64,000 nucleotides of DNA from Bifidobacterium moraviense (GCF_012932365.1 NZ_JAAIIH010000015.1:1-64000), one strand, 5' to 3'. Shown: positions 38,197 through 47,866, counted from the first letter of the stretch. A program made the numbers and translations. Notes: generated from the letters alone by a model not told the origin.

Positions 38197-39870
38197 ATGA
38201 CAGCATCACGACACGCCGATCGCCCCTTCCCCACGCCGCAGTGGCTGGACGACGCGCGCTTCTACGAGATCTATCCCCAGAGCTTCGCCGACGCGAACGG
38301 CGACGGCATCGGCGACATCCCCGGCATCACCGCCCGCCTCGACTACGTGCGCGACCTGGGCTGCAACGCGCTGTGGATCAACCCCTGCTTCGACTCCCCG
38401 TTCCGGGACGCCGGCTACGACGTGCGCGACTACACGCGCGTCGCCCCGCGCTACGGCACCAACCGCGACCTGGCCGACCTGTTCGCCGCGGCGCACGAAC
38501 GCGGCATGCACGTGCTGCTGGACCTCGTCCCCGGGCACACCAGCGAGGAGCACGCGTGGTTCGCCGCCAGCGCGCAGGCCGACCCGGCGAAGCGCGTCAC
38601 GACCCGGGGCGAGGACGTCTCCGAACGCTACATCTGGACCGACTCGTGGATCTCCGGCGCGGACGGCCTGCCGTTCATCGGCGGCGAGACCGAGCGCGAC
38701 GGCACCTACGTGCTGAACTTCTTCAAGTGCCAACCCGCGCTGAACTACGGCTTCGCGCACCCGCGCCACGCGTGGCAGAGGCCCGCGCTCGGCCCGGACG
38801 CGCTGGCCACCTGCGAGGCGATGCTGGACGTGATGCGCTTCTGGCTGCGCCTCGGCGCCGACGGCTTCCGCGTGGACATGGCGGACAGCCTGGTCAAGCG
38901 CGACGACGACGGCAAGCCGTACACCATCCGCACGTGGCGGCACCTGTTCTCCCGGATCCGCCCGGAGTTCCCCGAGGCCGCGTTCGTCTCCGAGTGGGGG
39001 CGCCCGCACGAGTCGATGCAGGCCGGGTTCGACATGGACTTCTACCTCGACTGGCGCTGGGACGGCAGCCCGAACGGCTACAACCGTCTGCTGCGCGACA
39101 CGGACACGCCGCTGGTCCGCGACGGCGACCGCAGCTACTTCAACGCCGACTCCGGCGCGTCCGTCCGCCCGTTCCTGGACGAGTACCTGCCGCAGCTGCG
39201 CGACGCCGAGGCGCACGGCGGGCGGTTCGACCTCATCACCTGCAACCACGACACGCTGCGCACGGCCCAGCGCCTCACCGAACGCGAGCGCAAGGTGGCG
39301 TACGGCATGATCCTGACCATGCCCGGCTGCCCGTTCGTCTACTACGGCGACGAGATAGGCATGCGCTACCGCCCGCTGCCCACGTTCGAGGGCGGCTACG
39401 TGCGCACCGGCAGCCGCACGCCCATGCAGTGGGGCGGGTACGGTTCCGGTCCCGCGATCGCCGATTCGCGCTATCTGCCCGCCGACGACGCCCCGGACGC
39501 GCCCACCGTGGCCTCCGAGATCGCGCGCCCGGACTCGCTGTACCACTGGGTGCGCCGCGTGCTGGCGGTGCGCGCCGGGCACGCCGCGCTGCGTTCCGGC
39601 GCCGCGTTCAGCGTGGCGGCCGCGCCGGAGGACGGGCGCGTCTTCGCGTTCCTGCGCACGGCGAACGATGGCATGGACGACGATGCGGAACATCTGCTGG
39701 TCGCAATGAACCCCGGGCGCGGGACCGAGTCCTTCGACGCGCCCGCGCGCGGCGACGACGCCGACGGGCGCGGCGTCACGTCCGAGCCGCTGCTGCTGGT
39801 GGGCGAAGCGCACGCGGACGGCGACCGGATCACGCTCGGCCCGCAGAGCTTCGCGGTGTTCGCATGGTGA
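38197..39870 (+). CDS. GH13 alpha-glucosidase-type enzyme
   Basis: The 557-residue cytoplasmic protein is a GH13 oligo-alpha-glucosidase type: FYEIYPQSFADANGDGIGDI, DLVPGHTS, GFRVDMADS (nucleophile Asp), SEWGRP (acid Glu) and TCNHDT (Asp), then a C-terminal beta domain. It hydrolyses imported malto- or isomalto-oligosaccharides or related glucosides; the exact linkage is not certain. The ATG at 38197 with AAGGATCG upstream is preferred over an earlier ATG at 38134 that overlaps the -10. Its stop overlaps the start of the next gene by seven bases. Confidence 0.88.
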   Translation: MTASRHADRPFPTPQWLDDARFYEIYPQSFADANGDGIGDIPGITARLDYVRDLGCNALWINPCFDSPFRDAGYDVRDYTRVAPRYGTNRDLADLFAAAHERGMHVLLDLVPGHTSEEHAWFAASAQADPAKRVTTRGEDVSERYIWTDSWISGADGLPFIGGETERDGTYVLNFFKCQPALNYGFAHPRHAWQRPALGPDALATCEAMLDVMRFWLRLGADGFRVDMADSLVKRDDDGKPYTIRTWRHLFSRIRPEFPEAAFVSEWGRPHESMQAGFDMDFYLDWRWDGSPNGYNRLLRDTDTPLVRDGDRSYFNADSGASVRPFLDEYLPQLRDAEAHGGRFDLITCNHDTLRTAQRLTERERKVAYGMILTMPGCPFVYYGDEIGMRYRPLPTFEGGYVRTGSRTPMQWGGYGSGPAIADSRYLPADDAPDAPTVASEIARPDSLYHWVRRVLAVRAGHAALRSGAAFSVAAAPEDGRVFAFLRTANDGMDDDAEHLLVAMNPGRGTESFDAPARGDDADGRGVTSEPLLLVGEAHADGDRITLGPQSFAVFAW

Positions 39871-40658
39871 CGCGCACGTCCGCCATGGCGATGCCGCGAA
39901 GCGCATCGCGACGCCGCTACGACGTGGCGTTCTTCGACCTGTACGGCACGCTGGTGGACATCCGCACCGACGAGTCCTCGCCGTGCGCGTGGGCGGCGCT
40001 GTGCGGGGCGATCGGCCGGCTCGACCCTTCGTCGCCGTACCGCGACGAGCCTTCCGCCCGGGACGCGTTCGACTGCGCGATGGCCCTGCTCGAGCCCGCG
40101 GACGCCGGCGAGCACTACGAGCCGGACATGCTGCCCGTCTACCGCGCACTGCTGCCCGGACTGTCCGGCGAAGCGGCCACGCGCGCCGCACGCGAGCTGG
40201 CGTGGACGTTCCGTCGCGCCTGCACGAATCTGCTGCGTCTCTACCCCGGCGTGCATGAGATGCTGGACGCCCTGCGCAGCGGCGGCCTGCGCGTGGTGCT
40301 GCTGAGCAACGCGCAGTCCTGCTACACGCGCCCCGAACTGGCGCTGCTGGGTCTGGACGCCGCGCTCGACCGCATCGTCATCTCCAGCGAGGAGGGCGTG
40401 CGCAAGCCGTCCGCCGCGCTGTACCGCCGAGCTCTGGAGCGCGAGGGGCTGTCCGACCGTCCCGATCGTGCGGTGATGGTGGGCAACGACGTGCGCTGCG
40501 ACATCCTGGGCGCGGCCGCGGCGGGCGTCGATGGCGTGTACGTGCGCACCGCCATCTCCCCCGCCGGCGATCCGCACGTCTGCCCGCAGGCCGTGCTGAC
40601 GCTGCGCGGCGACCCCGCGCCGGACTACGCCGCGCTTCTGGATTTTCTGCTGGGCTGA
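39864..40658 (+). CDS. HAD-superfamily hydrolase coupled to GH13
   Basis: The 264-residue protein has a HAD fold with cap: motif I FFDLYGTLVD near residue 22, motif II LLSNAQ, Lys/motif III EEGVRKPS and motif IV GNDVRCDILG. In motif I the usual DxD is D-L-Y: the second Asp, the general acid/base of phosphatases, is Tyr, as in haloacid-dehalogenase-like and some uncharacterised members. The ATG at 39864 overlaps the GH13 stop (ATGGTGA), so it is translationally coupled and likely part of alpha-glucan metabolism. The substrate is unknown. A later ATG at about 39885 is possible. Confidence 0.78.
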   Translation: MVTRTSAMAMPRSASRRRYDVAFFDLYGTLVDIRTDESSPCAWAALCGAIGRLDPSSPYRDEPSARDAFDCAMALLEPADAGEHYEPDMLPVYRALLPGLSGEAATRAARELAWTFRRACTNLLRLYPGVHEMLDALRSGGLRVVLLSNAQSCYTRPELALLGLDAALDRIVISSEEGVRKPSAALYRRALEREGLSDRPDRAVMVGNDVRCDILGAAAAGVDGVYVRTAISPAGDPHVCPQAVLTLRGDPAPDYAALLDFLLG

Positions 40659-40684
40659 GCGCATCACCGCGCCACAGGCAGCGA

Positions 40685-40725
40685 TACGCCCGCACGCCCC
40701 GGGAAAGACGGGGAGTGCGGGCGTA
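40685..40725. terminator. Terminator between convergent HAD and pilin genes
   Basis: TACGCCCGCAC plus CCCC (40685-40700) pairs with GGGG plus GTGCGGGCGTA (40710-40725) with a single mismatch. It may serve both converging operons. Confidence 0.7.
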
Positions 40726-40757
40726 CGCGCGCCGACGGGTCGGACAACGGCTGTTTT

Positions 40758-41843
40758 TCAGTTCCGCCGGCGCAGGTGCCGGCGCATGGCCAGCAGCATC
40801 AGGGCCAGCAGCAGGCAGATCGCGCCCGCTGCAGCGGGAAGCACCACCGCGGCGCCCGTGTGCGGGACGGGCGTGGTGCCGGTGTTGACGATCAGCGTCT
40901 CCGCGCCTTCACGGTCCACGGCCACGGTGTAGCCGTCGGGCACGGACCGTTCCACCACGCGCCAGTCGTGCCCGGACTCCAGGTCCGTCCACGTGTGCGA
41001 CCAGCCGCCCGCGGCGTCCAGCGTCACCTGATCGTGCACCTCGCCGTCGCGCAGCAGCTGCACCACGATGCTCTCCGGGCGCGTGGACGCGTCGTCGTCG
41101 CGCCAGACCTTGCGCACGGTGAGCGATGCGTTCCGCGGCGTCTCGGAGGGCGGGGTGGCAGGCGGGGTCTCGGGTGGCGTGGTGGGAGGCGTCGTCGGAG
41201 GGATGGTCGGCGGCGGAGTGGCCGGCGGAGTCGTAGGAGGCGGCGTGGAGCCGGGCGTGCAGTCGGACTTGGGCTGCAGCGTCACGTGCATCGCCGCCGC
41301 GGCATCGGACGTCGCCGCGTCGCCGGAGGGCAGTGCCACCAGCATCGCGGCGGCGTCGCACCGCAGCGCGTCGCCGCGGTATGCGCCCACGATCACCAGA
41401 TACAGCCCGCGCGGCAGTCCCTCGAACGCGGCCGTGCCGTGCGCGTCCGTGGCACGGGTGCCCAGCGGCTCGATGCCGTCGCGCGCCGCGTATCCGGCGA
41501 GCGTCTCCGCGAGCGTGCGCAGCGCCTCGTCGCCGGACGCGCCCCAGTCCACGGCGTACCCGGCGAAGTCGGGCGTGGGCGTGGGTGCGCCGCCGGACGC
41601 GCCATCCGCGGCGATCTCGGCCACGCGATGCACGCGCACCTCCACGCCGGCGAGCGCCGTGCCGTCCTTCTCGTAGGTCACCGTGATCGACCCGTCGCCG
41701 GACCCAGCGGACGCCGTTCCTGCGTCGGCCGCGGCCACGGCCGGGCAGCAGATCGCGGCGAGCGTCACGGCCAGCGCGCCGATCGCGCCCAGCAGCCGCG
41801 TTCCCCACCGGGTGAGGAAGTCTCCGATCACGTTGTTCATCAT
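40758..41843 (-). CDS. Sortase-anchored minor pilin (VPHTG sorting signal)
   Basis: The 361-residue protein has a signal peptide ending near AVAAADA, a first beta domain (about 45-200), a Thr/Pro-rich stalk (about 205-245), a Cna-B-type domain (SLTVRKVWRDDDASTRPESIVVQL, about 250-320), and a cell-wall sorting signal: VPHTG (326-330), a hydrophobic helix and tail RRHLRRRN. VPHTG departs from LPXTG at position 1. The start at 41843 overlaps the sortase stop as ATGA with GAGGAGCG upstream. It is probably the basal or accessory subunit of the pilus built from the genes upstream. Confidence 0.85.
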   Translation of the reverse strand: MMNNVIGDFLTRWGTRLLGAIGALAVTLAAICCPAVAAADAGTASAGSGDGSITVTYEKDGTALAGVEVRVHRVAEIAADGASGGAPTPTPDFAGYAVDWGASGDEALRTLAETLAGYAARDGIEPLGTRATDAHGTAAFEGLPRGLYLVIVGAYRGDALRCDAAAMLVALPSGDAATSDAAAAMHVTLQPKSDCTPGSTPPPTTPPATPPPTIPPTTPPTTPPETPPATPPSETPRNASLTVRKVWRDDDASTRPESIVVQLLRDGEVHDQVTLDAAGGWSHTWTDLESGHDWRVVERSVPDGYTVAVDREGAETLIVNTGTTPVPHTGAAVVLPAAAGAICLLLALMLLAMRRHLRRRN

Positions 41844-42784
41844 CGCTCCTCGTGCATGTGATGTTCCTGTGTGATGTGCGCACCGCTGATGTGCGCGCCG
41901 CGGCAGCGCGGACGCCTGCGCGTCAGACGCCACGCCGCCACCGCGGCCGCCGCCAGCAGCGCGCCGGCGCCCGCACCGATCGCCAGCCCCATGAGCGCGA
42001 CCGGCGCCGCGTAGTCGACGTCGTCCGGCTCGGCGGGCGTGGGGATGCGGTGCCCGCGCACCAGCAGCCGATGCGAGTTGACCCCGTACGGCGTGCAGGT
42101 GACCAGCGTGGCGTAGTCCCGTCCGGGTTCGATGCCCAGCACGTCCAGTTCGTCCGGCAGCACCACGTCGATGCGGTCCACCTGGTAGGTGAGCGTCTCG
42201 CCGAGCACGTGGAAGGCGAACGTGTCGCCCTCCCGCAGCCGGTCCAGCCCGGTGAGCAGCTTCGCGCTGGGCAGCCCGGTGTGCCCGGAGACCACCGCGT
42301 GCGTGTCCGCGCCGCCCACCGGCAGGGAGCTGCCGGCCAGATGCCCCACCGCGATCTGTAGCACGCCTTCGTCGGTGCCGTGGTAGATGGGCAGGCGCAC
42401 GGCGATCCGAGGGATGGTCACGTACCCCATCACGCCGGTGCCGCTCACGTCCAACAGCGAGTCGTATTCGGCGCGCTCGGCGTCGGTCATGGTCCAGCGG
42501 CCGCGGTCGTCGCGCTGCGCCAGACGCCGGTTGTACGCCTGCGCCGCGTCCAGCATCGTCTGCCGCTGCACGGCGGAGAGGTCCTCGGTCTGCTCGATGT
42601 ACGACGCCACAGCGCGCGACTGATGCATGCGGTTCCACCAGTCGCTCACCGTGGGGTACGAGACCAGGCAGACGCCCGCCACCAGCACCACGGCGAAGAA
42701 CGCGGAGAGCACGCGGGAGAGCGCGTCGGCTGCGACGGGCGCGGTTCCGGCGTTCCTGCGGCGATGATGCTGGCGGGTGGTCAT
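41840..42784 (-). CDS. Class C pilus sortase
   Basis: The 314-residue protein has an N-terminal transmembrane helix (about 20-45), a sortase barrel with catalytic His in VSGHTGLP, Cys in TLVTCTPYG and Arg in SHRLLVRGHR, and a C-terminal transmembrane helix. The lid-type region upstream (SLLDVSGTGVMGYVTIP) and the C-terminal helix are hallmarks of class C, which polymerises pilins by transpeptidation. Its gene sits between two pilin genes and overlaps the downstream one by four bases. Confidence 0.93.
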   Translation of the reverse strand: MTTRQHHRRRNAGTAPVAADALSRVLSAFFAVVLVAGVCLVSYPTVSDWWNRMHQSRAVASYIEQTEDLSAVQRQTMLDAAQAYNRRLAQRDDRGRWTMTDAERAEYDSLLDVSGTGVMGYVTIPRIAVRLPIYHGTDEGVLQIAVGHLAGSSLPVGGADTHAVVSGHTGLPSAKLLTGLDRLREGDTFAFHVLGETLTYQVDRIDVVLPDELDVLGIEPGRDYATLVTCTPYGVNSHRLLVRGHRIPTPAEPDDVDYAAPVALMGLAIGAGAGALLAAAAVAAWRLTRRRPRCRGAHISGAHITQEHHMHEER

Positions 42785-42845
42785 GGTCAGGTCCGTTCGG
42801 CGTGCGATGTGCTCGCGGCGATGCGATGCGTTCGCGGTCCCGCGC

Positions 42846-44486
42846 TCAGCGCGCGGTGCGGCGACGCAGTCCGAACCACAGTCCCGCGGCCAGCAGGCAC
42901 ATGCCGCCCGCCGCGTACAGGATCACCGTGCCCATGCCGCCGGTGGACGGCAGCGTGGAGCCCTTGTGGTTGATGATGTCGGTGCTGATGTTGACGGTGG
43001 CGCTGGTCATGTCGGTGGTGAACTTCTGGATGTCGGTACTGGTCAGCTCCGTACCGCTCGCGTCCGTCACCGTGATCGTCAGACTCTTCAGCTCCAGATT
43101 GCCACCGTCATTCTCCTGATCCACGGTGTGCGTGGCCGCCACCGTGAAGTAGAGGTCAGCCATCCTGTTGTAGCCGGCGGGGGCCGCGTCCTCCACGAGC
43201 TTGTAGCAGCCATCGTCCAGCCTCTTGAACTCGAAGGTGGTTTCGGTGCCGCTGTCGTACTTCTTGACCTCGGTCCAGTTGCCGTCCTTGAGCTTCGACA
43301 GGGTGAACTTGGCACCGGGCTTCTTGTTGGACACGGAGTCGACGTACTTGTTGACATTGAGCGTGAACGTGAACACCGTGACCTTGTCCGGAGCCGTCGT
43401 GCCGGTGCCCTCCTTGGTTGGATTGTTGGAGTACGTCAGAGTCACCTCGTTCGGGTTGCCGGTGGAACCGACCTTGGCGTGGTCGTTAAGCTGAGCCTGA
43501 TACGTGACGCGGATGATGCTGTCCTTGGTGATCTTGACACCGCCATCCACGGTAGCGGACTTCAGATCGGCGAACGCCACGGTCAGCGTGGTGCCGTTCT
43601 CGTACGGGGCACCGAGCTTTCCGTCATCGTCTTTGACTGCGTCCACGGTGTATCCGTCGGTGATCGCGGTCTCGACTTCCTTGCCATCGGCGCCCTTGTT
43701 CACCACGTACACCTTCACCTTGTGGCTCTCGTTGTTGCCGTCGTACGTGAGCCCTTCCGAGAGCGTATCGGTGAACGTGTAGGAGTACGTGTTATAGGCG
43801 TCGTAGTCGGCCGGCAGCGTGCCGTCCAGCTTGTAGTCGATCCAGTCGTTGATGTCGTGGTCGGCGGTGTCCTGCCAGTCGGAGACAGCGCCGGTGGAGT
43901 CGTTGACGTCCTTGACTTTCTTGGTGACCTTCGGCTTGTCCATCTTCGATTCGGCCTCCACATTGTCCGTCACCTTGATGATGAGCTTGGAGTAGGCCGC
44001 ATCCACGCCGGTCGGCACCTTCGTGTTCTTCACCAGGTAGTAGCCGGCGGCGAGATTAGAGATGACGTACTTGCCGTTGGTCGGCGAATCGACGCTGCTC
44101 TGTGCCGCCGTCACGTGATCGCTGACGATCTCCGCGAACTTCTGGACGTTGTCGCTGGACAGTTTCGCCGCCACGTCGGCGGCGTCCTTGGCGTTCTTGA
44201 ACGTGTCCTTCAGTGTCTCATCGTCCTTCAGCGCCGCCAGCAACTCGGTGCCGTTGACGCCGTCACCCCATTGGATGTTCGACAGGGTACTGTCCGACAG
44301 ATCGCCCTTGAACACCTGATAGGCCTCGTACGTGTAGCCCTCAGTGCCGTTCTTGATGGTGATGGAGTACGTGTTATTGGTCTGACCACCGGTGTCGGCC
44401 ACGGCGGCGGTGCCGGTGGCGAGACCGGTGAAGAGCATCGCCACTGCGGCGATGAGGCCCAGCAGGGCCTTGCTCAGCTTCTTCAT
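42846..44486 (-). CDS. Major (backbone) fimbrial pilin
   Basis: The 546-residue protein has a signal peptide (MKKLSKALLGLIAAVAML... ending near AVA-DT), an N-terminal domain, a pilin-motif-like Lys region (DKPKVTKKV), an isopeptide-forming Cna-B core (SDWQDTADHDINDWIDYKL ... YTFTDTLSEGLTYDG), a SpaA-type domain with E-box YKLVEDAAPAGY, and an LPSTG sorting signal (512-516) with hydrophobic helix and RRRTAR tail. This is the FimA/backbone type of bifidobacterial sortase pili. The ATG at 44486 has AAAGGAACC upstream. Confidence 0.92.
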   Translation of the reverse strand: MKKLSKALLGLIAAVAMLFTGLATGTAAVADTGGQTNNTYSITIKNGTEGYTYEAYQVFKGDLSDSTLSNIQWGDGVNGTELLAALKDDETLKDTFKNAKDAADVAAKLSSDNVQKFAEIVSDHVTAAQSSVDSPTNGKYVISNLAAGYYLVKNTKVPTGVDAAYSKLIIKVTDNVEAESKMDKPKVTKKVKDVNDSTGAVSDWQDTADHDINDWIDYKLDGTLPADYDAYNTYSYTFTDTLSEGLTYDGNNESHKVKVYVVNKGADGKEVETAITDGYTVDAVKDDDGKLGAPYENGTTLTVAFADLKSATVDGGVKITKDSIIRVTYQAQLNDHAKVGSTGNPNEVTLTYSNNPTKEGTGTTAPDKVTVFTFTLNVNKYVDSVSNKKPGAKFTLSKLKDGNWTEVKKYDSGTETTFEFKRLDDGCYKLVEDAAPAGYNRMADLYFTVAATHTVDQENDGGNLELKSLTITVTDASGTELTSTDIQKFTTDMTSATVNISTDIINHKGSTLPSTGGMGTVILYAAGGMCLLAAGLWFGLRRRTAR

Positions 44487-44609
44487 GATGGTTCCTTTCG
44501 GATGGTTGTGCTGTTTGAAATGACGGTTGAAGTGGCGGAATGGTCGGAGTGGCTGCATGGGTCGGGGATCGCGGAGGCTACGGGTCTTCTCCCCTCGTTC
44601 GTGCACCGG

Positions 44610-46046
44610 TCATCGTCTCGGCCTCCTGACCACGGCCAGTCCCGCCGATGCGACGAGCACGGCGATCGCGCCGGCGACCGTGAGTCCCACGGTGCCCGCG
44701 CCGCCGGTGGCCGGAAGAACGGGACCGGAGACCGCATTGGTGAAGGCCGTGGCTTTTGCATTCGCAGCATCCGCGGCATCGCCGGACGTGACGGTCCACT
44801 CGCCCACGGTGGCGTCGTCACCGGATGCGGCGTTCCCGTCATCGTCCTTCACGCGCACCAGCACGGCGTGCGCCTTGATGCCGGCGTGCGCGCCGGATTC
44901 GTCGGTGGCGCGGCTCACGGTGATGGTGAGCCGGTACTCGGCCTTCGAGTAGGTGACGAACGGGTCGGAACCCGCGACTTCGGCGATCTTGTACGTGTAG
45001 GTCTTCGCGTAGTCGCCGCCGCTGCCGGGCTCGTCGGACAGTTGCGCGTCGGTGAACGTGAGTTTGCCGAACGACGCGACGGCCTGCGTCGGGTCGGTGG
45101 CGTGGTCCGCCGGGGCGAGGTCGATGATGCAGTCGGCGAGGTTGTCGCACCCTTTGGGCACGGGCCATCCCCCGGCGTCGTCGGAGTCACCGGTGATGGC
45201 GAACCGGAACGGCACATACCTGCCGTCGGTCTTCGGCCACGAGCCGCCGGTCACGGTCTTCCGGACCGGGATCTCCACGTCCACCGGCAACGCTTCGTCG
45301 GTCACGGTGTTGTCAACGAGCGCGGAACCGTTCTTGGTGATGGTGGAGGCGGTGCTGTCGTCCCTGATGACGAGCGTGTACGTGTCCATGGAGACCTGAT
45401 AGCCGGCGGGGGCCTTGGTCTCGGTGAGCGTGTAGATGCCGGCGGGCAGCTCCTTCACGGTGATGACGCCGGTGCCGGCCGTTCCGGCGGCGTGGTCGGA
45501 GATCGTCGTGGCGCCGTCCGGGCAGTCCTTGAACGTGGTTCCGGACGGGCTGACCGCGCCGTCCGCGCCGACGGTCACGTCGTCGGCCACGCAGTAGGCG
45601 ACGCCGTTCGATCTGACGAGTTTCCACTGTGATCCGGCGAGCTTGGCGCCATTGACGTCGGTTTTGCTCCAGGTCGCTTCGGTGGGTTTGTTGGTGATGT
45701 TGCCGTTCTTCATGCCGGCCGTACCGGTCTCGAGCGTGCCGTGCACGTTCCTCGTCACCGATTGGGTGACTTTCGCGGCCTCGCTCGTGGCTTTGCCGGT
45801 GGTCACGTGGTAGATGGTGCCGTTGAGCTGGAAGCCTTCGTCGGCGCCGGTCTCCTTGAGGAAGTAGTTGGCTTCCGGCGCGAGGCCTTCGACGGTGAAT
45901 TCGCCGCCGTCGGCGTTCTTGTCCCGGAAGTCGTTGTCCTTGACGGTGAGCAGCGGATTCCTGCCGTTCACGGCGTCGTCGTACGTGCCGTACACGGCCC
46001 AGGTGGTGCCGGCGAGCCTCGAGGTGCCGTCCTCGCGGGTCTTGGT
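44610..46046 (-). pseudogene. C-terminal part of the pilus tip adhesin, cut off by an amber codon
   Basis: This open frame continues in the same frame as the gene ending at 46047 and is separated from it only by TAG (46047-46049). It encodes about 479 residues: a SpaA/Cna-B domain beginning TKTREDGTSRLAGTTW, a second (TWSKTDVNGAKLAGSQW ... YTLTETKAPAGY), a third (VEIPVRKTVTGGSW...), and an LPATG sorting signal with hydrophobic helix and RRPRR tail. It has no ribosome site or signal peptide of its own. By comparison with the second domain, where Trp precedes S-K-T, the amber codon replaces a Trp (TGG to TAG). Without readthrough or suppression the domains are not made. Confidence 0.8.
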
Positions 46047-47720
46047 CTAGGCGATGGCGGCGCAGGCTTCGGTGTAGGAGCCGTTCCACGGGAAGTTGTG
46101 GCGTTCCTGGTCCATGTCGATCACGGAGGCGGAGTCGCCGTCGTTCGCGCCTTGCTGGGTGAACTTCGCCGCGTAGTACGGGTTGTGCATGGAGAAGTCG
46201 CCCTCGGTGTACACGCGGCCGTTCGTGGTCACGTGCGACTCGAAGTTGCCGGTGGTGTTGTCCGCGTTCTTCCCGTTGTTGCCGGATTCGGCGTTGCCGA
46301 CCACGATGATGCTGCCCAGCATCGCGGCGGCCGGGTCGTCCTCCGTGTACTTGTCCGTGCCCTCGTTGGCGATGCCGCCGTAGATGGTGAGGCTGTTCGT
46401 GTCGTGGAAGTTCCACAGGATCTTCTGCGCGGCCTTCGCGTAAAGCTCCGACTTCTTTTTCAGATTCTCGTCGGTGCTCATGCTGTTGTAGTTGGAATAG
46501 CCGTCGGAGATCTCCGTGCCATTCCACCAGAACTGCCAACCGTTATGGAAGGAGATGTCCTTGCTATCACCGGTCACATTGATCACCACGGACGCGGTGT
46601 CGGTGATGTTCGTGAACGCGAATGCCACGCCACGGTAACGTGTGCCGTCGATGTAGTCGGTGAGCATGCTCGCGTCGAGGTCGAACACTTCCATCGTGGG
46701 GTTGTTCGTGCCGGTGAACGTGATCAGCTTCTCGCGGTTGGTGTACGAGTCGGTGGTTTCGAGACCGCGGCCGGTCCCGTTCTTGGCGTCATCGGTGTAC
46801 ATGAAATCGTACTGGAGGGAGCTGCCTGCGTCATTCCCCTCGGTGTAGTAGTTGTACTTGTGACGAATCAGCGCGTCCAGAGTGGAGACGCCCTGCGTCA
46901 CCGTGCCCGTCGCGGTCTGGAAGGCCAGCGGGGCGGAGATGTCTTCGACGACGTAGTCCTGGTAGTACTCGGACTCGGAAAGGTTCCTGACGTCGTCGGT
47001 GGTGTCGGTGTCGTCGTCACCGCTTCTGACGGTGACGTGCTTCATCGGATTGGTCACGTTCCAGTTGACCGCGGCATCCGTATTGGCCGGGTTCTTGTCG
47101 AGGGACTTCGTGCCCTGCGCGGTCGCGCCCCAGAGGTCGGAGCTCTTACCGGCGATCGACGCGATATGGCCGTTGTCGCGCAGGAATCCGGAATGGGACC
47201 ACGCCTGCACGTTCGACCAATCCGGCAGGGTGGTGTCGGTGGTGTTGCCGCCGACCACCAGGGCGGTGCTGTTCCGCGCGGGGCGGAACTGCGTGCCGAA
47301 GCCGGCAATGCCGAAGCGGAAGCCTGCGCCCTTCCATGAGTTCTTGAGCGGCTTCATCATCAGCTTGCCGTTGACGACCGTCAGGCCCTCGGCCTCCACG
47401 GCGTACGAGCCGTCGGGACCGGTGCCGTTCGTCCATGCGGCGGTGTCCGCGGGCTTCCTGCCGATGTACATGTTGCCGCCCACCCACGTGGCGACGCCGG
47501 GATCGCGGTCCTTGGAGGCGTCGACGTTGGTGCCCATGGACTGTTCGGTGGGCGTGCACAGGCTCCCGGCGGGGAGATCGCCGAACGCCGCAGACGCCGA
47601 GTCCGCGCCCATCGAAACCGGAGCCAGACAGGCGTTCGCCGCCACGACGGCGACGAGCAGCGCCGCGGAGGCCAGACGTCGCAATGCCCGGACCGTCGAT
47701 CGCGCAGACCGCATATCCAT
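46047..47720 (-). CDS. Pilus tip adhesin, N-terminal part (ends at in-frame TAG)
   Basis: The 557-residue frame has a signal peptide (RRLASAALLVAVVAANACLA ... ADSASA, about 1-44) and a choice-of-anchor-A-like adhesion domain (about 60-550; GNMYIGRKPADTAAW, AVEAEGLTVVNGKL, MLGSIIVVGNAESG, FPWNGSYTEAC) of the kind that tips bifidobacterial pili. It ends at TAG right where the first Cna-B domain should start, so the product would be secreted without wall anchor. Full read-through from 47720 to 44610 would give 1036 residues. The ATG at 47720 follows AAGGAGGGCG. It is the first gene of the pilus operon. Confidence 0.82.
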   Translation of the reverse strand: MDMRSARSTVRALRRLASAALLVAVVAANACLAPVSMGADSASAAFGDLPAGSLCTPTEQSMGTNVDASKDRDPGVATWVGGNMYIGRKPADTAAWTNGTGPDGSYAVEAEGLTVVNGKLMMKPLKNSWKGAGFRFGIAGFGTQFRPARNSTALVVGGNTTDTTLPDWSNVQAWSHSGFLRDNGHIASIAGKSSDLWGATAQGTKSLDKNPANTDAAVNWNVTNPMKHVTVRSGDDDTDTTDDVRNLSESEYYQDYVVEDISAPLAFQTATGTVTQGVSTLDALIRHKYNYYTEGNDAGSSLQYDFMYTDDAKNGTGRGLETTDSYTNREKLITFTGTNNPTMEVFDLDASMLTDYIDGTRYRGVAFAFTNITDTASVVINVTGDSKDISFHNGWQFWWNGTEISDGYSNYNSMSTDENLKKKSELYAKAAQKILWNFHDTNSLTIYGGIANEGTDKYTEDDPAAAMLGSIIVVGNAESGNNGKNADNTTGNFESHVTTNGRVYTEGDFSMHNPYYAAKFTQQGANDGDSASVIDMDQERHNFPWNGSYTEACAAIA

Positions 47721-47747
47721 GACGCCCTCCTTCGGACATCCCTATCG

Positions 47748-47866
47748 ATGCAAACGTTGTCTCTTCTCTTGGGCGTCATCAATCCGAAACAGCTCAATGG
47801 ATTGGCACCCTACAGCTTCGTTGCGTTGTATTGTTGCATCACATGATAGCAAACGTTGTCAAACAA
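47748..47866 (-). promoter_or_regulatory. Pilus operon upstream region with two LacI-type operator words
   Basis: GACAACGTTTGC occurs twice on the minus strand, at about 47749-47760 and 47849-47860, with a third, weaker GACAACGTTTCC on the plus strand near 47906. A possible -35 TTGCTA (47847-47852) and -10 TACAAC (47825-47830) are 16 bases apart. The motif matches the sugar-locus operators elsewhere in the window. Confidence 0.45.
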
